Positions 24,701 to 35,476 of a stretch of 64,000 nucleotides of DNA are shown piece by piece (position 1 is the first letter of the stretch; each line of letters begins with the position of its first letter). Below the pieces are notes generated by a model that did no database searches, was not told where the DNA came from, and saw nothing but the letters and a program-made list of their open reading frames with translations. The DNA is from Cyanidiococcus yangmingshanensis (Eukaryota > Rhodophyta > Bangiophyceae > Cyanidiales > Cyanidiaceae). The position numbers and the translations under genes are program-made. The stretch spans positions 186,001 through 250,000 of the forward strand of contig VWRR01000019.1 of assembly GCA_013995675.1 (NCBI GenBank), read 5' to 3'.

Positions 24701-25935
24701 CCGGCCTCTTCGAGCGCCAGAATCAGTTCCCGAATGTACGGCTGTTCCGAGATGACGTGTTTTCGATAGAGAAGCAGTCCGACTCGAGGACACGTAGCCA
24801 TTTGAGGCCAACGTTGCAGATACCATTCCAGGTAGGCGGCAGGAGACCGAAAATAGGGACTCGTCGACGGTGCTCGCGGATGGACAACCCCAGTGGCAGG
24901 CAACTCGATCGTATCGGGAACGAGTGTTACCGAAGGGATTTTCAGCAGCTCTTGCGCAATATACAAGACCATCGAGACAATATTGGCACGACCGCCTGCG
25001 TTCCAGCGCGCGTAAACCTCCAGCCAATGCCGTAGATCTTGCGCTTTTCCAAAGGGAATGTACTTGAGCAATTTGGGTCCTGTCTTGAGGAAGGAGAGAT
25101 AACCAGCCATCTTGTCTTCCTCGCGGCCTCCGATCCCCAGTTTGTTGAGTACCATTCGCAGTGCCGCTGGAATTCCACCGGTGGCACCTCCCGCGCTACT
25201 GCGTCTGTTGTCGCCCAGCGTGAACGATCCAACCCGGGTACAGACCATGAGCTCCAGGGAGCACTCGTACACCAAACGTATCGGAATATGACGGATACGC
25301 TCGCGGAGCCATTCGACGGCGTCAAAATCAAATAACAGCGAGCACAGTACCGCATCAGTCTCGTTGAGGGCCTGTTCGAGCTGCTGACGGCCTTGATCGT
25401 CCTGCAGTTCTCGGTCTGTATAGACGAGTACTTCAAGAGCTGGCAAGAGCCGACGTGTCTCTTCGGCAGCCTCCCTGTACAACGAGACATTGAACTTCTC
25501 GAAACCGGTTAGGAGCACAAGACGACGAAGGGCTTGTGCCGTAAGCTCGACCGATGGCGACGTACCACCAGGCTCAGACGTTTCCGAGAGGACCGCCACC
25601 GAAGTTGTTTCCCCTTCTGCAGCCTTTCGATGACTCGTATCAGCCTGCTGCGCCATGAACCAGGAGGCAGGATATGGACTGCGTCGGGCGGTGCTTGGCC
25701 TTGGCCGGAATGTGCAACGCCGCTTGAACGCTCGAGTGCATCGCCAGCATCGTCCCATTCGAGCGCTGAAGAGCAGCTTCCGGGGGACACTCTGTTGAAA
25801 CGAAACCGCCTCAAGTGCACACGTTGAACGATGAGCATCGGGCCTCCAACGCACACCAGCACTGCCGACCAAGTCATCATGGCTTACAAAGCCACCGCTT
25901 ATGTCTAGCCAAGGTCGCTGCACACTCAAAGCCAT
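21783..25935 (-). CDS. CHLH: magnesium chelatase subunit H, plastid-targeted; frame change near the C-terminus
   Basis: ChlH binds protoporphyrin IX and, with ChlI and ChlD and ATP, inserts magnesium, the first committed step of chlorophyll synthesis in the plastid. Family blocks run throughout: GFEKFNVSLYREAAEE, GYLSFLKTGPKLLKYIP, YGFPPGAGATGTAALLNVPR, VIHLGMHGTAEWLPG, DADLPMEALDQYDRPQLEVY and NPEAFRNIVGRLLEAAGRG. Possible ATGs are 25935 and 25758; the Arg/Ser-rich region before MAQQADTS looks like a transit peptide. The frame stays open to 26346, but through a repeated intergenic sequence, so that part is not counted. Near 21840 one base seems extra. In the +1 frame the family C-terminus KLRALYEDIDAQLEGVY follows, with its stop at 21783. 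Without the shift the frame ends at 21808 with an unrelated tail. Confidence 0.95.
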
Positions 25936-26472
25936 TGGCCGAAATAGCCATTCGTCCGATCCGTGCGACCACAAAGCCCTCTGAGCTGTCTTTCGTAAAC
26001 GCTGCGTTGACTCATTCCGTTGATCGTGTGATGAAACGTGTATGCGGTTCCAGAGCATGTCCAGACCTATTGAACTCTTTCCCCTTGACCAGAACTGTTC
26101 CGTTTCGGTCCGCAATAGATGTGTAACAAATGAGATCAGTCCAGTCCCGCAAACGATCACTCTTTGGCTTGTACAGATCACGAGGGCGAAAACGCCACCA
26201 ACTCTAGTCCAGTCCAACAAACGATCACTCTTTGGCTTGTACAGATCACGAGGGCGAAAAAGCCAGCGCGCGCGATCTCGCCCGGCCACGAGGGCGTCTC
26301 GATCTCGCGCGATCATTCGATGACGCGTCACAGCCGCCGCCATCAACGCGTGTGCCGCGATCGCCAGGGATCACGCTCCTGCAGATACGTATTGGCCAAC
26401 GAGCACTTGATCAATACGCTTGGTAGGTATTCGCGCGCTCATACTATTTTTGTGATAACTGGAGTCCTCCTC
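25936..26472. other. divergent promoter region, CHLH and rhomboid
   Basis: About 540 bases between the two divergent starts. It contains the 68-base-spaced direct repeat listed separately. Frames from both genes stay open through it without ATGs, which I take as chance. Confidence 0.45.
26138..26260. repeat. two copies of a 55-base direct repeat, period 68
   Basis: Bases 26138-26192 and 26206-26260 are nearly identical, both containing AACGATCACTCTTTGGCTTG followed by TACAGATCACGAGGGCGAAA. A three-base stretch differs. The period of 68 is not a multiple of three, so the copies are read in different frames of any ORF crossing them, arguing that the stretch is non-coding. It sits midway between CHLH and the rhomboid gene and could hold duplicated regulatory sites. 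Confidence 0.9.
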
Positions 26473-27687
26473 ATGAACATGAATGAGGAAAAGACCGTAT
26501 ACTGGAATCACGGTGGGGTGCGCTCGTTTCGTTTCGGTGACGGGATGCGTTGCTGCTTGGCTGGCTCGGATAGATGTGAGCGTGATTCGTTCCGCGAAAC
26601 GTCAGTGCGGACACTGGTGTCTGCCTTTATACCATCACTAGGGCCATGTGTTCGAGGTAAGCGGACCGCTTGTCTTCTGGGTGAACGTTGTGCTGGATCA
26701 AGGCTTTGTTTTGTTCGTTTTGGTGGACGAGTCACGATAGGTTGGCGATCGCAACGCCGCAGGGCGCTCACTCGGTTATACGCCTCAGCGGACAGCGACG
26801 AGCGCGAGAAGACTCGTGTGAGTCTTCACGAGGACAAGCTACCGACCGGCGATGATGCACCCAAGCCTGTTCAATCGCGTTCGTACGTGGCGCTGATTCC
26901 TGCGCCTCGGCCGGTGCTCACCACGGCGATTATTGGCATCAACATCCTCACGTATCTGGCTGAGCTGTATTTTGAGGTCGAGGGGAAACTCTCCGGAGCA
27001 AACGCCAATGTTCTGCTGGCGTTTGGAGCCAAAATCAACAGTGCGATTGCTGCTGGCCAGTTGTGGCGATTATTCACACCGATCTTCTTGCATGGGGGTC
27101 TGCTGCACTTGCTCAGCAACACCTATGCTCTGTATGCCATCAGTTACGAGTGCGAGATGGCTTACGGACCACTGGCGTTTGCGATGATCTATCTGGCCAG
27201 CGGCGCTTGGGGCAACCTGTTGTCATACTGGTTTACGCCTTACTTGTCAGTAGGGGCGTCGTCTTCGATCTTTGGACTCTTCTCCGCCTACATTGTATAT
27301 TTGGCCAACAACTATACGATTCTTGGTCGCCAGGCACGGCGACAGATTACGGTGCTCATTGCACTGGTTGTCTTTAACTTTGCCTTTGGAAGCGCACCTG
27401 GTGATGCGATTGATAACAGCGCTCATCTGGGTGGAGCCATTGCGGGTGCGCTCCTCAGTGAGATTGTGGTGCCCGAGTTAACCCTACGGGATACAAATGG
27501 AGAGCTGATCGAGAACCTCAAAGCCGATGAAGTAGAGACACTCATTCGAAAGGGAGCCAAGATCGATGTGAGACGGAAACCCGCAGCGACTGTGGTCAGC
27601 GCAGGTCTCTGGTTCTCTCTGCTGGCCTGCGGTGCAGCGCTTCTACGTGCCAGTCCTGCAGAGAACTTTGGTGGCAGCATGCTATAA
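26473..27687 (+). CDS. rhomboid-family intramembrane serine protease, probably plastid
   Basis: Rhomboids cleave transmembrane helices of substrates inside the membrane. From the ATG at 26473 the product has about 404 residues. It has an Arg-rich N-terminal region of roughly 130 residues, which could be a targeting peptide, then PRPVLTTAIIGINILTYLAE (TM1), HGGLLHLLSNTYALYAI (the HxxxN block), GASSSIFGLFSAY (catalytic Ser of GASxxxFG near residue 263) and DNSAHLGGAIAGALL (catalytic His near 317). A final hydrophobic helix lies near the C-terminus. The catalytic residues are all present, so the enzyme should be active. The frame is open back to 26164, but through repeated intergenic DNA. Divergent from CHLH, so a plastid role is plausible but inferred. 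Confidence 0.9.
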   Translation: MNMNEEKTVYWNHGGVRSFRFGDGMRCCLAGSDRCERDSFRETSVRTLVSAFIPSLGPCVRGKRTACLLGERCAGSRLCFVRFGGRVTIGWRSQRRRALTRLYASADSDEREKTRVSLHEDKLPTGDDAPKPVQSRSYVALIPAPRPVLTTAIIGINILTYLAELYFEVEGKLSGANANVLLAFGAKINSAIAAGQLWRLFTPIFLHGGLLHLLSNTYALYAISYECEMAYGPLAFAMIYLASGAWGNLLSYWFTPYLSVGASSSIFGLFSAYIVYLANNYTILGRQARRQITVLIALVVFNFAFGSAPGDAIDNSAHLGGAIAGALLSEIVVPELTLRDTNGELIENLKADEVETLIRKGAKIDVRRKPAATVVSAGLWFSLLACGAALLRASPAENFGGSML

Positions 27688-28635
27688 GCGTCAAGAGAGC
27701 GATCGGTTGGCTCATGCATTGGAGCGACGCGTTCTTGACGAGACCAAAACCGGGTTACGTTCGAAAGGTTTCAGTCGTGCGTATGCCCCTATTGACAAGG
27801 TCTTTTCAGTTCGGGTACAGAGTACAACCAAGCAGGGTCATGCTCGTCCATTCGGTCGTTTTCGTTGTATCCTTGTTGGTCTGTCGATGAACGGCTTGTA
27901 AACATCACGCGTCCAGTCGAACACTGCCAGCCTGATCGTCGAGGGCACTGCGTCCAACGAGCCGACGCTACAGCGTTCGTCTGTGTCTCCCCGAAGTTTG
28001 GCTAGGACGTTTCCGCTGGTCGTAGTGATCCTCAGAACCGCCTCCCTGAATCGATTGCTCTTCGACAGACCATCTAATTCCACGGCCACAGGACTAGAGA
28101 AGAACTGGTGATAGCGCTCAAGTCACTCTTCAACATACGCTCGGGCACTCGTTGTGAGCAAACGTCTGCCTCGGCGTTCCGAACCGAAGCCAGAACGCGA
28201 CCCCGTCCCTATCAGGTTATCGGTAACCGTCCGTCGATTCAAGCTCAACATCCTAACGTGACACAAGACCTGAACTCGCTTGCATCAACCGGGAGAATCA
28301 TAAGAAACAGGTTTCCTCCTGTCGTAAACTAGACCGATACAAGTTTTTGGCCGAGTTGTTCGTCAACGCGAGTGGCTTTACTGGCTGGCCCCCTGAACGT
28401 ACTACCTCTCGCCACGACGGACTGAGAACGACTGTTGCAGCGCTCAAACTTATCTTTTGTGACTATTTTAGGTACACTTGTGTGCTTATGCTTTTCAAGG
28501 CAACCCATCGCCTCGTTAGCACCGCATAGGAGAACAAGAGAACACTGAGAAACGTCGTGGTTGGGTGAAGACCTCCCCCGGTGCCTGGCGACCGACACCC
28601 AGTCGTTTCGGTAGGACGCTGGGGCTACTGCCATC
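27688..28635. other. intergenic, rhomboid to GH31
   Basis: Only short or overlapping frames. The minus-strand frame 28329-28811 runs into the GH31 gene and is a shadow. No repeat or RNA gene was seen. Confidence 0.4.
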
Positions 28636-31503
28636 ATGGCTGCACTCAAGTTCTCCTGGTCTGATCGGACCGTGATGGTGCTTCCAGTGGAGTCGATCGC
28701 TTTCAGTGCGTCTCCAGGGATGCAGGTATCAATGTTGGACGCCAACGCAACTGCACCGTACCGCGTCTGGCTTGAGGACCTCGTCAGAGACGATACCGAT
28801 GTGGTCGCCATCGTTATCGTACAACGACCTTCGGAGTCAGCTGAACAACAAGGACAATCAGCAGCGCTGGTGATGGCGTTGGCTTGTCCACTCGCGAACG
28901 AGTCAAAAACGGCGTCCTCACGGGAGCGTTCAGAGAAGGATTTTTCAACGACTGCGTCGCGCAGAAAAGAGCACGATCAACGGCTCTCGGTGTACTCACC
29001 ATCTATCGCATCCGATGCAGCTGATTTACAAGCCAATACAATGAAACTGGAAGCGAGTCACAGGGACTCGCAGCTCTCTCTCCGCGTCGTCTTTGATCAG
29101 ACCGAGGCATGGGCTCTTTTCCAACAGGACACGCTGGTATGGCGGATCACCAAACCCGCTACTTGTCGTCGATTTCCAGAGATTCGTATTCATCTTCGTC
29201 CAGCAGGGCGCTGGTATGGTACTGGGCATCTCATGCAGCAGCACTGGCCCAGCTGCACATCCTGTCTAGAACTAGGACCGTTTTATCCTTTCGATAACGG
29301 TGTCTGCGGATTGGGAACCCTCGCGATACCCGGTTGGTGTACGACGGGAGGTTTTGCTCTCCTTGTGGATGAACGCCGAACGCCATACCTACATATTGGT
29401 CTGAATGCACCTCGACTAGACCAACATGCTCCAAAAAAGCGAGCTTGGTCGGTAGGTCATGAGAATGCCCTTCGAGAGGTCCTCCCAGCACGAGATCGAC
29501 GTTTTCCTCATCGTTTGACGAAAACATCTACAACCAATACGCTGGAACTCGGTGATGATCTTTTACGAATCCAGTCACGATGCGGTTACGACTATGAACC
29601 GGTTTGGCACCCATTATTGGGCACTCGTCTTGGCTTTACGGATCAAACCGTGATTCATCTGTTCTTGGGTGTGGCCTCCGAGCCCAATGTTCGGTGTGCC
29701 AGAGCGGTTCTGCTCCAACGGATGGGTGGTGAGGGCGCACCACCACGCGTTACGCCACCGCTGGTGATGCTGCAGAAACCCATCTGGACGACTTGGGCCC
29801 GTTTCAAACAGGATGTGACTGAGAACAGCGTCCTGGCGTTCGCCAACGAGATCGTTCGACGAAATCTTCCGCGGAGTGTTCTCGAAATCGATGATCGCTG
29901 GTCTGTTGCTTATGGTGATTTTCGTTTTGATTCGGTCAAGTTTCCACACCCGCGCTCGATGGTGAAGACGTTACATGAGCTTGGTTTCCAGGTCACGCTC
30001 TGGTGCACTGCTTTTGTCGAGGAGCACAGCGAAGCGTACCAGGAGGGCCGCGCCAAAGGCTATCTCGTCGCAGATGGCACGCTTTTTCCTTGGTGGCAGC
30101 CACAACCTGTGGCAGCACTCGACGTAACCAATGCAGATGCCTGTCGCTGGTTTGTGGACAGGGCTCGAGCACTCATGCTCTCTACGGGTATCGATGGTTT
30201 CAAGTTTGACTCTGGTGAACCGTGCTGGTTGCCACGTCAACAGGAAGCGTATGCTGCGCTGGCCTATCCTGGTCAGTATACGGATTGGTGGCTTCATCGG
30301 GTTGTGGCACCGCTCACGATCCCGGCTGACGTCGAACAGCGGTCAGGAAAGCAGCGGAATTTTCCCGGTACAGCACCAGGCGAGTCTATGGGCGCTGTCG
30401 CTTCTCCGGGAGCTGGTCAAGCGCTGCTCGAGCCGTTGGAGATATCGAACGAACACAACGTCACTGCAAAGGATGTTGCTGAACAGGACAAGACATCTGG
30501 AATCGTTCGAGCACAAGCCAGAGACTGCCCTCTGCCGTCGAGCACCGAAGAGGCCGAATCAGGGCAGATGCACGCTCGTTCAGCCAATGAAAATGCAGTG
30601 CTTGTCTCGCCAGCAGAAGCGAGAGCGGCAACAGCGACGGGTTCAAGACCCGACACCCGTCCTGCACAGTCTATTCCCTGTCTCTATCGCATGTTTGATC
30701 GTTTCTCTCACGATGGAATCGATAATGGATTGGCATCGGTCATTCCAACCATGCTGATGAGTGGCATTTTGGGGTTCCCTTTCGTCTTACCCGATATGGT
30801 CGGCGGCAACGAGTACGATCAAGTGCGAGCGAACGCAGACTTGATGCAGCGCTGGCTCTATGCCAATGCCCTCATGCCCAGTATCCAGTTGTCGCTGCCG
30901 CCTTGGACGTACGGCGAGGCAGCTGAACATGCGCTGTACGAAGCGCTGGCCATTCGTGAGCATCTGTTGGAGGAGAGCGGTCTACTGGAGGCGTTGGCAT
31001 CCGAAGCATGTTGCCGCGGAGCACCTATTGCTCGACCGATGTGGTGGGCGCACCCAACACTGCCAGCGTCTTGGGATATCGACGATCAGTTTACAGTTGG
31101 TGATGACCTGATTGTTGCGCCTCAGTTGGCACCAACGCCTCCAGCCACATCAACATCAATGTCTGAATCGGCTTTAGGATTTGGGTCGGTGCAGCCTATA
31201 CAGAGACAAGACGGCATGGCAAGCCTCGAGCAGATCACTCAGCGAGACGCAAACAGCAGCACTTTGTGGAAGAGAGAGGTTTGGATTCCGCCTGGCCTAT
31301 GGTTTGCCTACCCCAGTGGCATCATTCGACAGGCGAAACGTCCTTTTTACGCTCCAACACCCATTGCGGGTCCACAGACGATCACCACCACCAATCCTTT
31401 GCCTATCTATCTTCGAGCGGAGGCACCGCTTGCTCGTTTTGTTTTCATCGATGTGGATCAAGTGCTTGCGCGTTTCGGTCTTGAGTCGCCCGAAATACCG
31501 TGA
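28636..31503 (+). CDS. glycoside hydrolase family 31, MYORG-type (alpha-galactosidase/alpha-glucosidase)
   Basis: A 955-residue protein starting at an ATG, in one frame. The GH31 barrel is clear: KPIWTTWARFKQDV, VLEIDDRWSVAYGDF, PHPRSMVKTLHELGFQVTLW, then the nucleophile block GIDGFKFDSGE (Asp near residue 524) and the acid/base block VLPDMVGGNEYD (Asp near 720). The block order and the phrase FKFDSGE match the MYORG branch, whose human member is an alpha-galactosidase, better than classical acid alpha-glucosidase. Two long insertions that look disordered, one near residues 570-680 and one near 830-880, interrupt the domain. I see no convincing signal peptide. In a red alga an alpha-galactosidase of this type could act on floridoside; that is inference. 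Confidence 0.88.
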   Translation: MAALKFSWSDRTVMVLPVESIAFSASPGMQVSMLDANATAPYRVWLEDLVRDDTDVVAIVIVQRPSESAEQQGQSAALVMALACPLANESKTASSRERSEKDFSTTASRRKEHDQRLSVYSPSIASDAADLQANTMKLEASHRDSQLSLRVVFDQTEAWALFQQDTLVWRITKPATCRRFPEIRIHLRPAGRWYGTGHLMQQHWPSCTSCLELGPFYPFDNGVCGLGTLAIPGWCTTGGFALLVDERRTPYLHIGLNAPRLDQHAPKKRAWSVGHENALREVLPARDRRFPHRLTKTSTTNTLELGDDLLRIQSRCGYDYEPVWHPLLGTRLGFTDQTVIHLFLGVASEPNVRCARAVLLQRMGGEGAPPRVTPPLVMLQKPIWTTWARFKQDVTENSVLAFANEIVRRNLPRSVLEIDDRWSVAYGDFRFDSVKFPHPRSMVKTLHELGFQVTLWCTAFVEEHSEAYQEGRAKGYLVADGTLFPWWQPQPVAALDVTNADACRWFVDRARALMLSTGIDGFKFDSGEPCWLPRQQEAYAALAYPGQYTDWWLHRVVAPLTIPADVEQRSGKQRNFPGTAPGESMGAVASPGAGQALLEPLEISNEHNVTAKDVAEQDKTSGIVRAQARDCPLPSSTEEAESGQMHARSANENAVLVSPAEARAATATGSRPDTRPAQSIPCLYRMFDRFSHDGIDNGLASVIPTMLMSGILGFPFVLPDMVGGNEYDQVRANADLMQRWLYANALMPSIQLSLPPWTYGEAAEHALYEALAIREHLLEESGLLEALASEACCRGAPIARPMWWAHPTLPASWDIDDQFTVGDDLIVAPQLAPTPPATSTSMSESALGFGSVQPIQRQDGMASLEQITQRDANSSTLWKREVWIPPGLWFAYPSGIIRQAKRPFYAPTPIAGPQTITTTNPLPIYLRAEAPLARFVFIDVDQVLARFGLESPEIP

Positions 31504-32660
31504 TACACTTGGATAGAGCAGTCAGAGGCGTTTGATAAGCGCTCAAAGTGTACGCTATATCGACGATTGGCCATGAGATGGAGTCACCCTGGCAACAATG
31601 CTTGCGGAATGTTTACGGGGGTTTCGAGTCTACCGAGCCACGCGCAATGGTTCATAGATTTGTGCTGGATCGTTCACCACAGGCACATGCGTCGAGTAAG
31701 GATGTTGCTTTCTCGAGCCAGCTGCATCGACAAGCCAGCAGCGTACGCCGAATGATATTTCCGTCGTCTTGTCGAACCAGCACATGTCCGTGATCCCGCA
31801 TCTTGGTTCGGAGACCCAACTGGTGTGCGCTCTCTTGCCCGTGTCAACGGTGACTGGGCTCCGGTCACCCAAACGAGTGAATCTCGGTCGAGTTTCATCC
31901 ATCGATCGTCGGTTCTCATGCACTTCGATGTCGCTGAAGCGCTTCTCGACGTTGCGCAAGGTATTCAAGGTGACGAGTGCTGGCGTCGTCTGAATGGGGA
32001 TTTTGCGGGTCCAACTCGATTCGCGTGAAAGGTTCCCGTAGTTTGAGTCTGATGCTGGTTGTTGATACCTGATTGATTCATGTCAGTTGACCTGAGAGGC
32101 GAACATCACGGCACTCACTGGCCATGGCAGGAAAAAGTGACGCGAATCGGAAACGAGCAGGTCCTCGGAACGAGAAGCATCAAAGGTCGTCCTTGGCCGG
32201 TGAACGTGAACCGCGACCTGTTTGGATTGTCCGCACGTGAACAATCGGCAATCGTTCATTCCAACCGGGCACGATGAACGCGTCTGTCCTAGTAGGCCGT
32301 CTCGTTCAGGAGTCACCGGCCTCGATCAGACTTGGCTCTGTTCGCTGTTTTGAATGCTTTGTCGATCGCCATGGACACAGCCGATCAAATCTTGTGCGCT
32401 ATAGGCTCGCGGGAGGGCGAGGCTCTAGCCAACCCCGGCTTCGTCTCTTGTCCAGCACGACGGTGCAAGCCCGTAGGCCAAGCTTGTTCCGACCAGCGCT
32501 GTCGCGTTCGAGCCAGGTTCTGAACAGGTATTGGGTCCCTCGGTGCGTGAACGCTTGGCGATCATCTTCGAATGAGCCTTGTCGCCTGCATATCAGATGA
32601 TGAGGCCAACACACACACACACATACACATAGAATACGATAAAAACAATCACAAAGACGG
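31504..32660. other. intergenic, GH31 to TAF4
   Basis: Short frames only; none is recognisable. A CA-rich microsatellite lies near 32609. Both flanking genes end here (convergent). Confidence 0.4.
32607..32632. repeat. (CA)n microsatellite
   Basis: A run of alternating C and A about 26 bases long, with two T interruptions, in the convergent intergenic region just 3' of TAF4. Confidence 0.8.
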
Positions 32661-34719
32661 TCACGTCCGTTGTACGCGAGATGCCCATCGTTCTAAATGA
32701 CGTGACTTGCGAGCCAATGGATCCATTTCCAGGGCTCGTATCACATCACGCAAAAGAATGGTAGGTCCAGATACATTCCTAGCTGCTGATTCATCGGATG
32801 GAAACAGCATTGACGATGTCATCTGCGTACCTCCGACCGACATGGACGGAATGGAACCTGACTCGGTCAAGGTCATGGGATTCCTTTCCGCACCAGCCGC
32901 CGTAGAAGCGTCTGTCTGGAGATCATCTGCACTGGCGGAGCGCGCTTTGGAAGAAGCCGGCCGTTTGCGACGCGCCGCAGTCAGCGCTGCCAACATGCCA
33001 CTCAGGGCAACGTTGGCCTCCTGAACCTTTTCCCGTTGACGTGCATGTTCTGCGGCGCGCTTACGACGGTGAGCCTGCGTCCCCGACTCGGCTTGCTCAT
33101 TCTCGTCGGGTAGCGAGAGCGCATAACGCTTTCGAGCGCGCTCTTCAGCGAGCTTTTTTCGTTCTCCAATCATCCATGTGCGTACTGAGAAACCGGGCGG
33201 CGCCAGGGACAGCGCATAGCGAGGAAACACGTGCCGTCGTATCGCTGACCATTGAAGTGTTCGTTCGAGCACCTGCCGCAAACGATTCTCAGCGGCCAAA
33301 CTTAACAATGCAAGACAGGACTTGGCCGCTCGGAGATTGCCATGCTTTTGTAGGGTCTCCAAAAACCGTGCCGTCAATGCAGCATGATCCAGCAGAAACG
33401 TTTCCGGTGCAGCAGTCTACAACTGTCGTTACCACATTTTCCAACTCGAGCAGTGCTCGTTCGCGTTCCAAATCCACTTTGACCAATCGTTCAATATCGT
33501 CATCCTCGTCATTGTCATGATGAGGATAATCATCGTCCTCGGTGTCGTTCCTTTGTTTGGCATGCTCGCCAGGCTGGCGATCTTGTTGTCCACGATGAGG
33601 AGGACGATCCGCGAGCGTGCCCATTTCACGAGCAGTGGCTGTCGAATACGCTTTGTCTTTCGGAATTTCAACAGAGGTTTGATCCCCCTTGGCTTCATGG
33701 ACCAATGCAATTTTCTTTTGGTCGGACGAGGATTGTGGATACTGCATCGGGTTTGGTCCCCTTGCCGCGACAGGACGTTGAGCAGCAGATGACCCTGGTT
33801 TTGGCACCCCCGTCGATGGTATGGAAGAGGCAGCACCGTAGCCTCGAGCCGTGACGGTTTGTCCTTCCACACTGCGTACCGATGAAGTTGGCGTTTCAGT
33901 GACCGCTTCACCTGATGAGCGCTTTGGTCCCGGCGGAGGCGTTCCTGCTTTAGCGCTCGTCGGTGTCGTTGATCCGACTGGCCCCTGTCGTTGTGCAGTA
34001 CAAAAGCGCACAAACTCTGCCCAAAGGTCGGGCACTGCTCCATCTGTCGCTCGCTGATACAGTTCCCGAAGCGCTCTTCGAAACGTGTGATATTCTATTC
34101 GTTCCTCGGCCAGATCACGAAGTTTTTCGGCGACTGCCCGCCGATAAAAATTGAAGATATTCAGTTGAGCGGCATCCAGACTGTTCAGGGATGCTTGACG
34201 GCCCCCGATTCGTTCCAGAAGACGTCCCATAAAATAGCGAGCGAATCGCTGGGCGACAAACAGCTCCGACTGTCGTTGCTGTTGAGTACGTGATGGTGGT
34301 GGTGGCGGCTGCTGGTTTGCAGCCTGGTCGGCTCCTGGAGCGACCCCTGTTGCAGCTGCTGTGGTCGCACTACTCGACCTGTAACGACCGGGGGTGGTCG
34401 CTGCAGCTCCCCCAGCCACGACAGGTGCTCGTATCGGCGTTGTACGATTCGTTGCAGCCTCCTCGACTGGCGTCGCGTTCGTTGTGCGAACAGGTGTTGT
34501 GGATCCAGCACCTGAACTACCCGATCGTTGTCCTTGGCCTGTGGATTGGATTAAAGAAGCAAGTGTCCCAATTTCCCGTTGAAGTGCTTCATCGCGAACG
34601 GCTACACTTGCACCACGCAAACTAGACACGTACTCGTCGAGGTAGGCGTTCGATGCAGTCGCTTCGCTGTTATCCTTCTCTGCACAGACAGTTCTTGTCT
34701 TTGGTGAAGGTCTCACCAT
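32661..34719 (-). CDS. TAF4: TFIID subunit TAF4, one frame change
   Basis: TAF4 pairs with TAF12 through a histone fold and is a core scaffold of TFIID in RNA polymerase II initiation. The ATG at 34719 opens a Ser/Thr/Pro/Gln-rich region. A helical block follows (FYRRAVAEKLRDLAEERIEY, then a WAEF motif) that resembles the RST/TAFH-like part. After an acidic stretch comes the C-terminal TAF4 domain, read in the +1 frame: FLETLQKHGNLRAAKSCLAL, LSLAAENRLRQVLERTLQWS and RHVFPRYAL. The change is near 33417, where one base is extra; before it the first frame reads ENVVTTVV and after it TAAPETFLLDHAALTARFLE continues. The C-terminal domain is well conserved, so the name is fairly safe. Confidence 0.8.
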
Positions 34720-35476
34720 TCACGTTATTCCTGCTGTTGTTCGTAAAGATTGCAAAGACGACCTTGACGGAGGAAACGTCGAGGTCTAGGCCAGCGTACA
34801 CGACTTGCGTACAACCGGGATAGTGGACGGAATGGCTCGGCGACTTGGAGGCCCTTTGAACAGCCCGTCTCGTTTCGCAGCTGTGGCAGCAACCTAGGTC
34901 GGTTGGTTGGTTCCTTTTTATCTTCACGCGAGCGTATCTTTCTCATTCAGGAACCGAAAAGTTCTCGATCGAATCTTGGCGAATTCTTTTAGGTTTTGTG
35001 GCTCGATAGGCATAGGGGATTGAAAGGCAACGACGGGTGTGGCTTGTCGTTGTGCTGGACGGCCTCGTGCCAGCAGGTTTGTGTTCGCTTGAAAAAGTCT
35101 GATCAGTGGTGTTTCCAACTCGTCGTGGCGACTTGGGACAGGATCGGACTGTTTGGCTTGTTTCGTTTTGAGCTCTCGGGGCTAGAAACAGGGTCAGTGG
35201 GTGCGGTGACCATCGCACCCAGCTGTTGTTGAAAGCAGGTCGTGGGTGACTTGTTCATCAAAGCCTGATTTGTACTCGTTTGGAGCCTTGTTTCCTCTGT
35301 GACAACTGCCTTGAATCTCCTCAAACAAGTAGACCTGTTCGATCAGCTTCTCATTGGCTGCATAGCGTGTTTGTTCCGAGCGGTGGTTGGTGATCCTTCG
35401 ATGGAAGCGCCTGTCGAGACCTTTTCTTCTATTTCGAAAGCTTCCTGGAGTGCATCGAGAACGCAGCGCCAACCCC
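34720..35476. other. divergent intergenic region, TAF4 and NFACT-R gene
   Basis: Overlapping short frames on both strands, none recognisable. The frame of the NFACT-R gene is open upstream to 35387 but lacks family similarity there. Confidence 0.4.

Noticed and set aside
26138-26260. CRISPR-like or mobile-element reading of the 68-base-spaced repeat
   Set aside because: Only two copies, in a eukaryotic promoter region; no terminal inverted repeats or transposase nearby.
30640-30670. T-arm-like sequence GGGTTCAAGACCC suggesting a tRNA
   Set aside because: It lies inside the GH31 coding region, and no acceptor, D or anticodon arm surrounds it.
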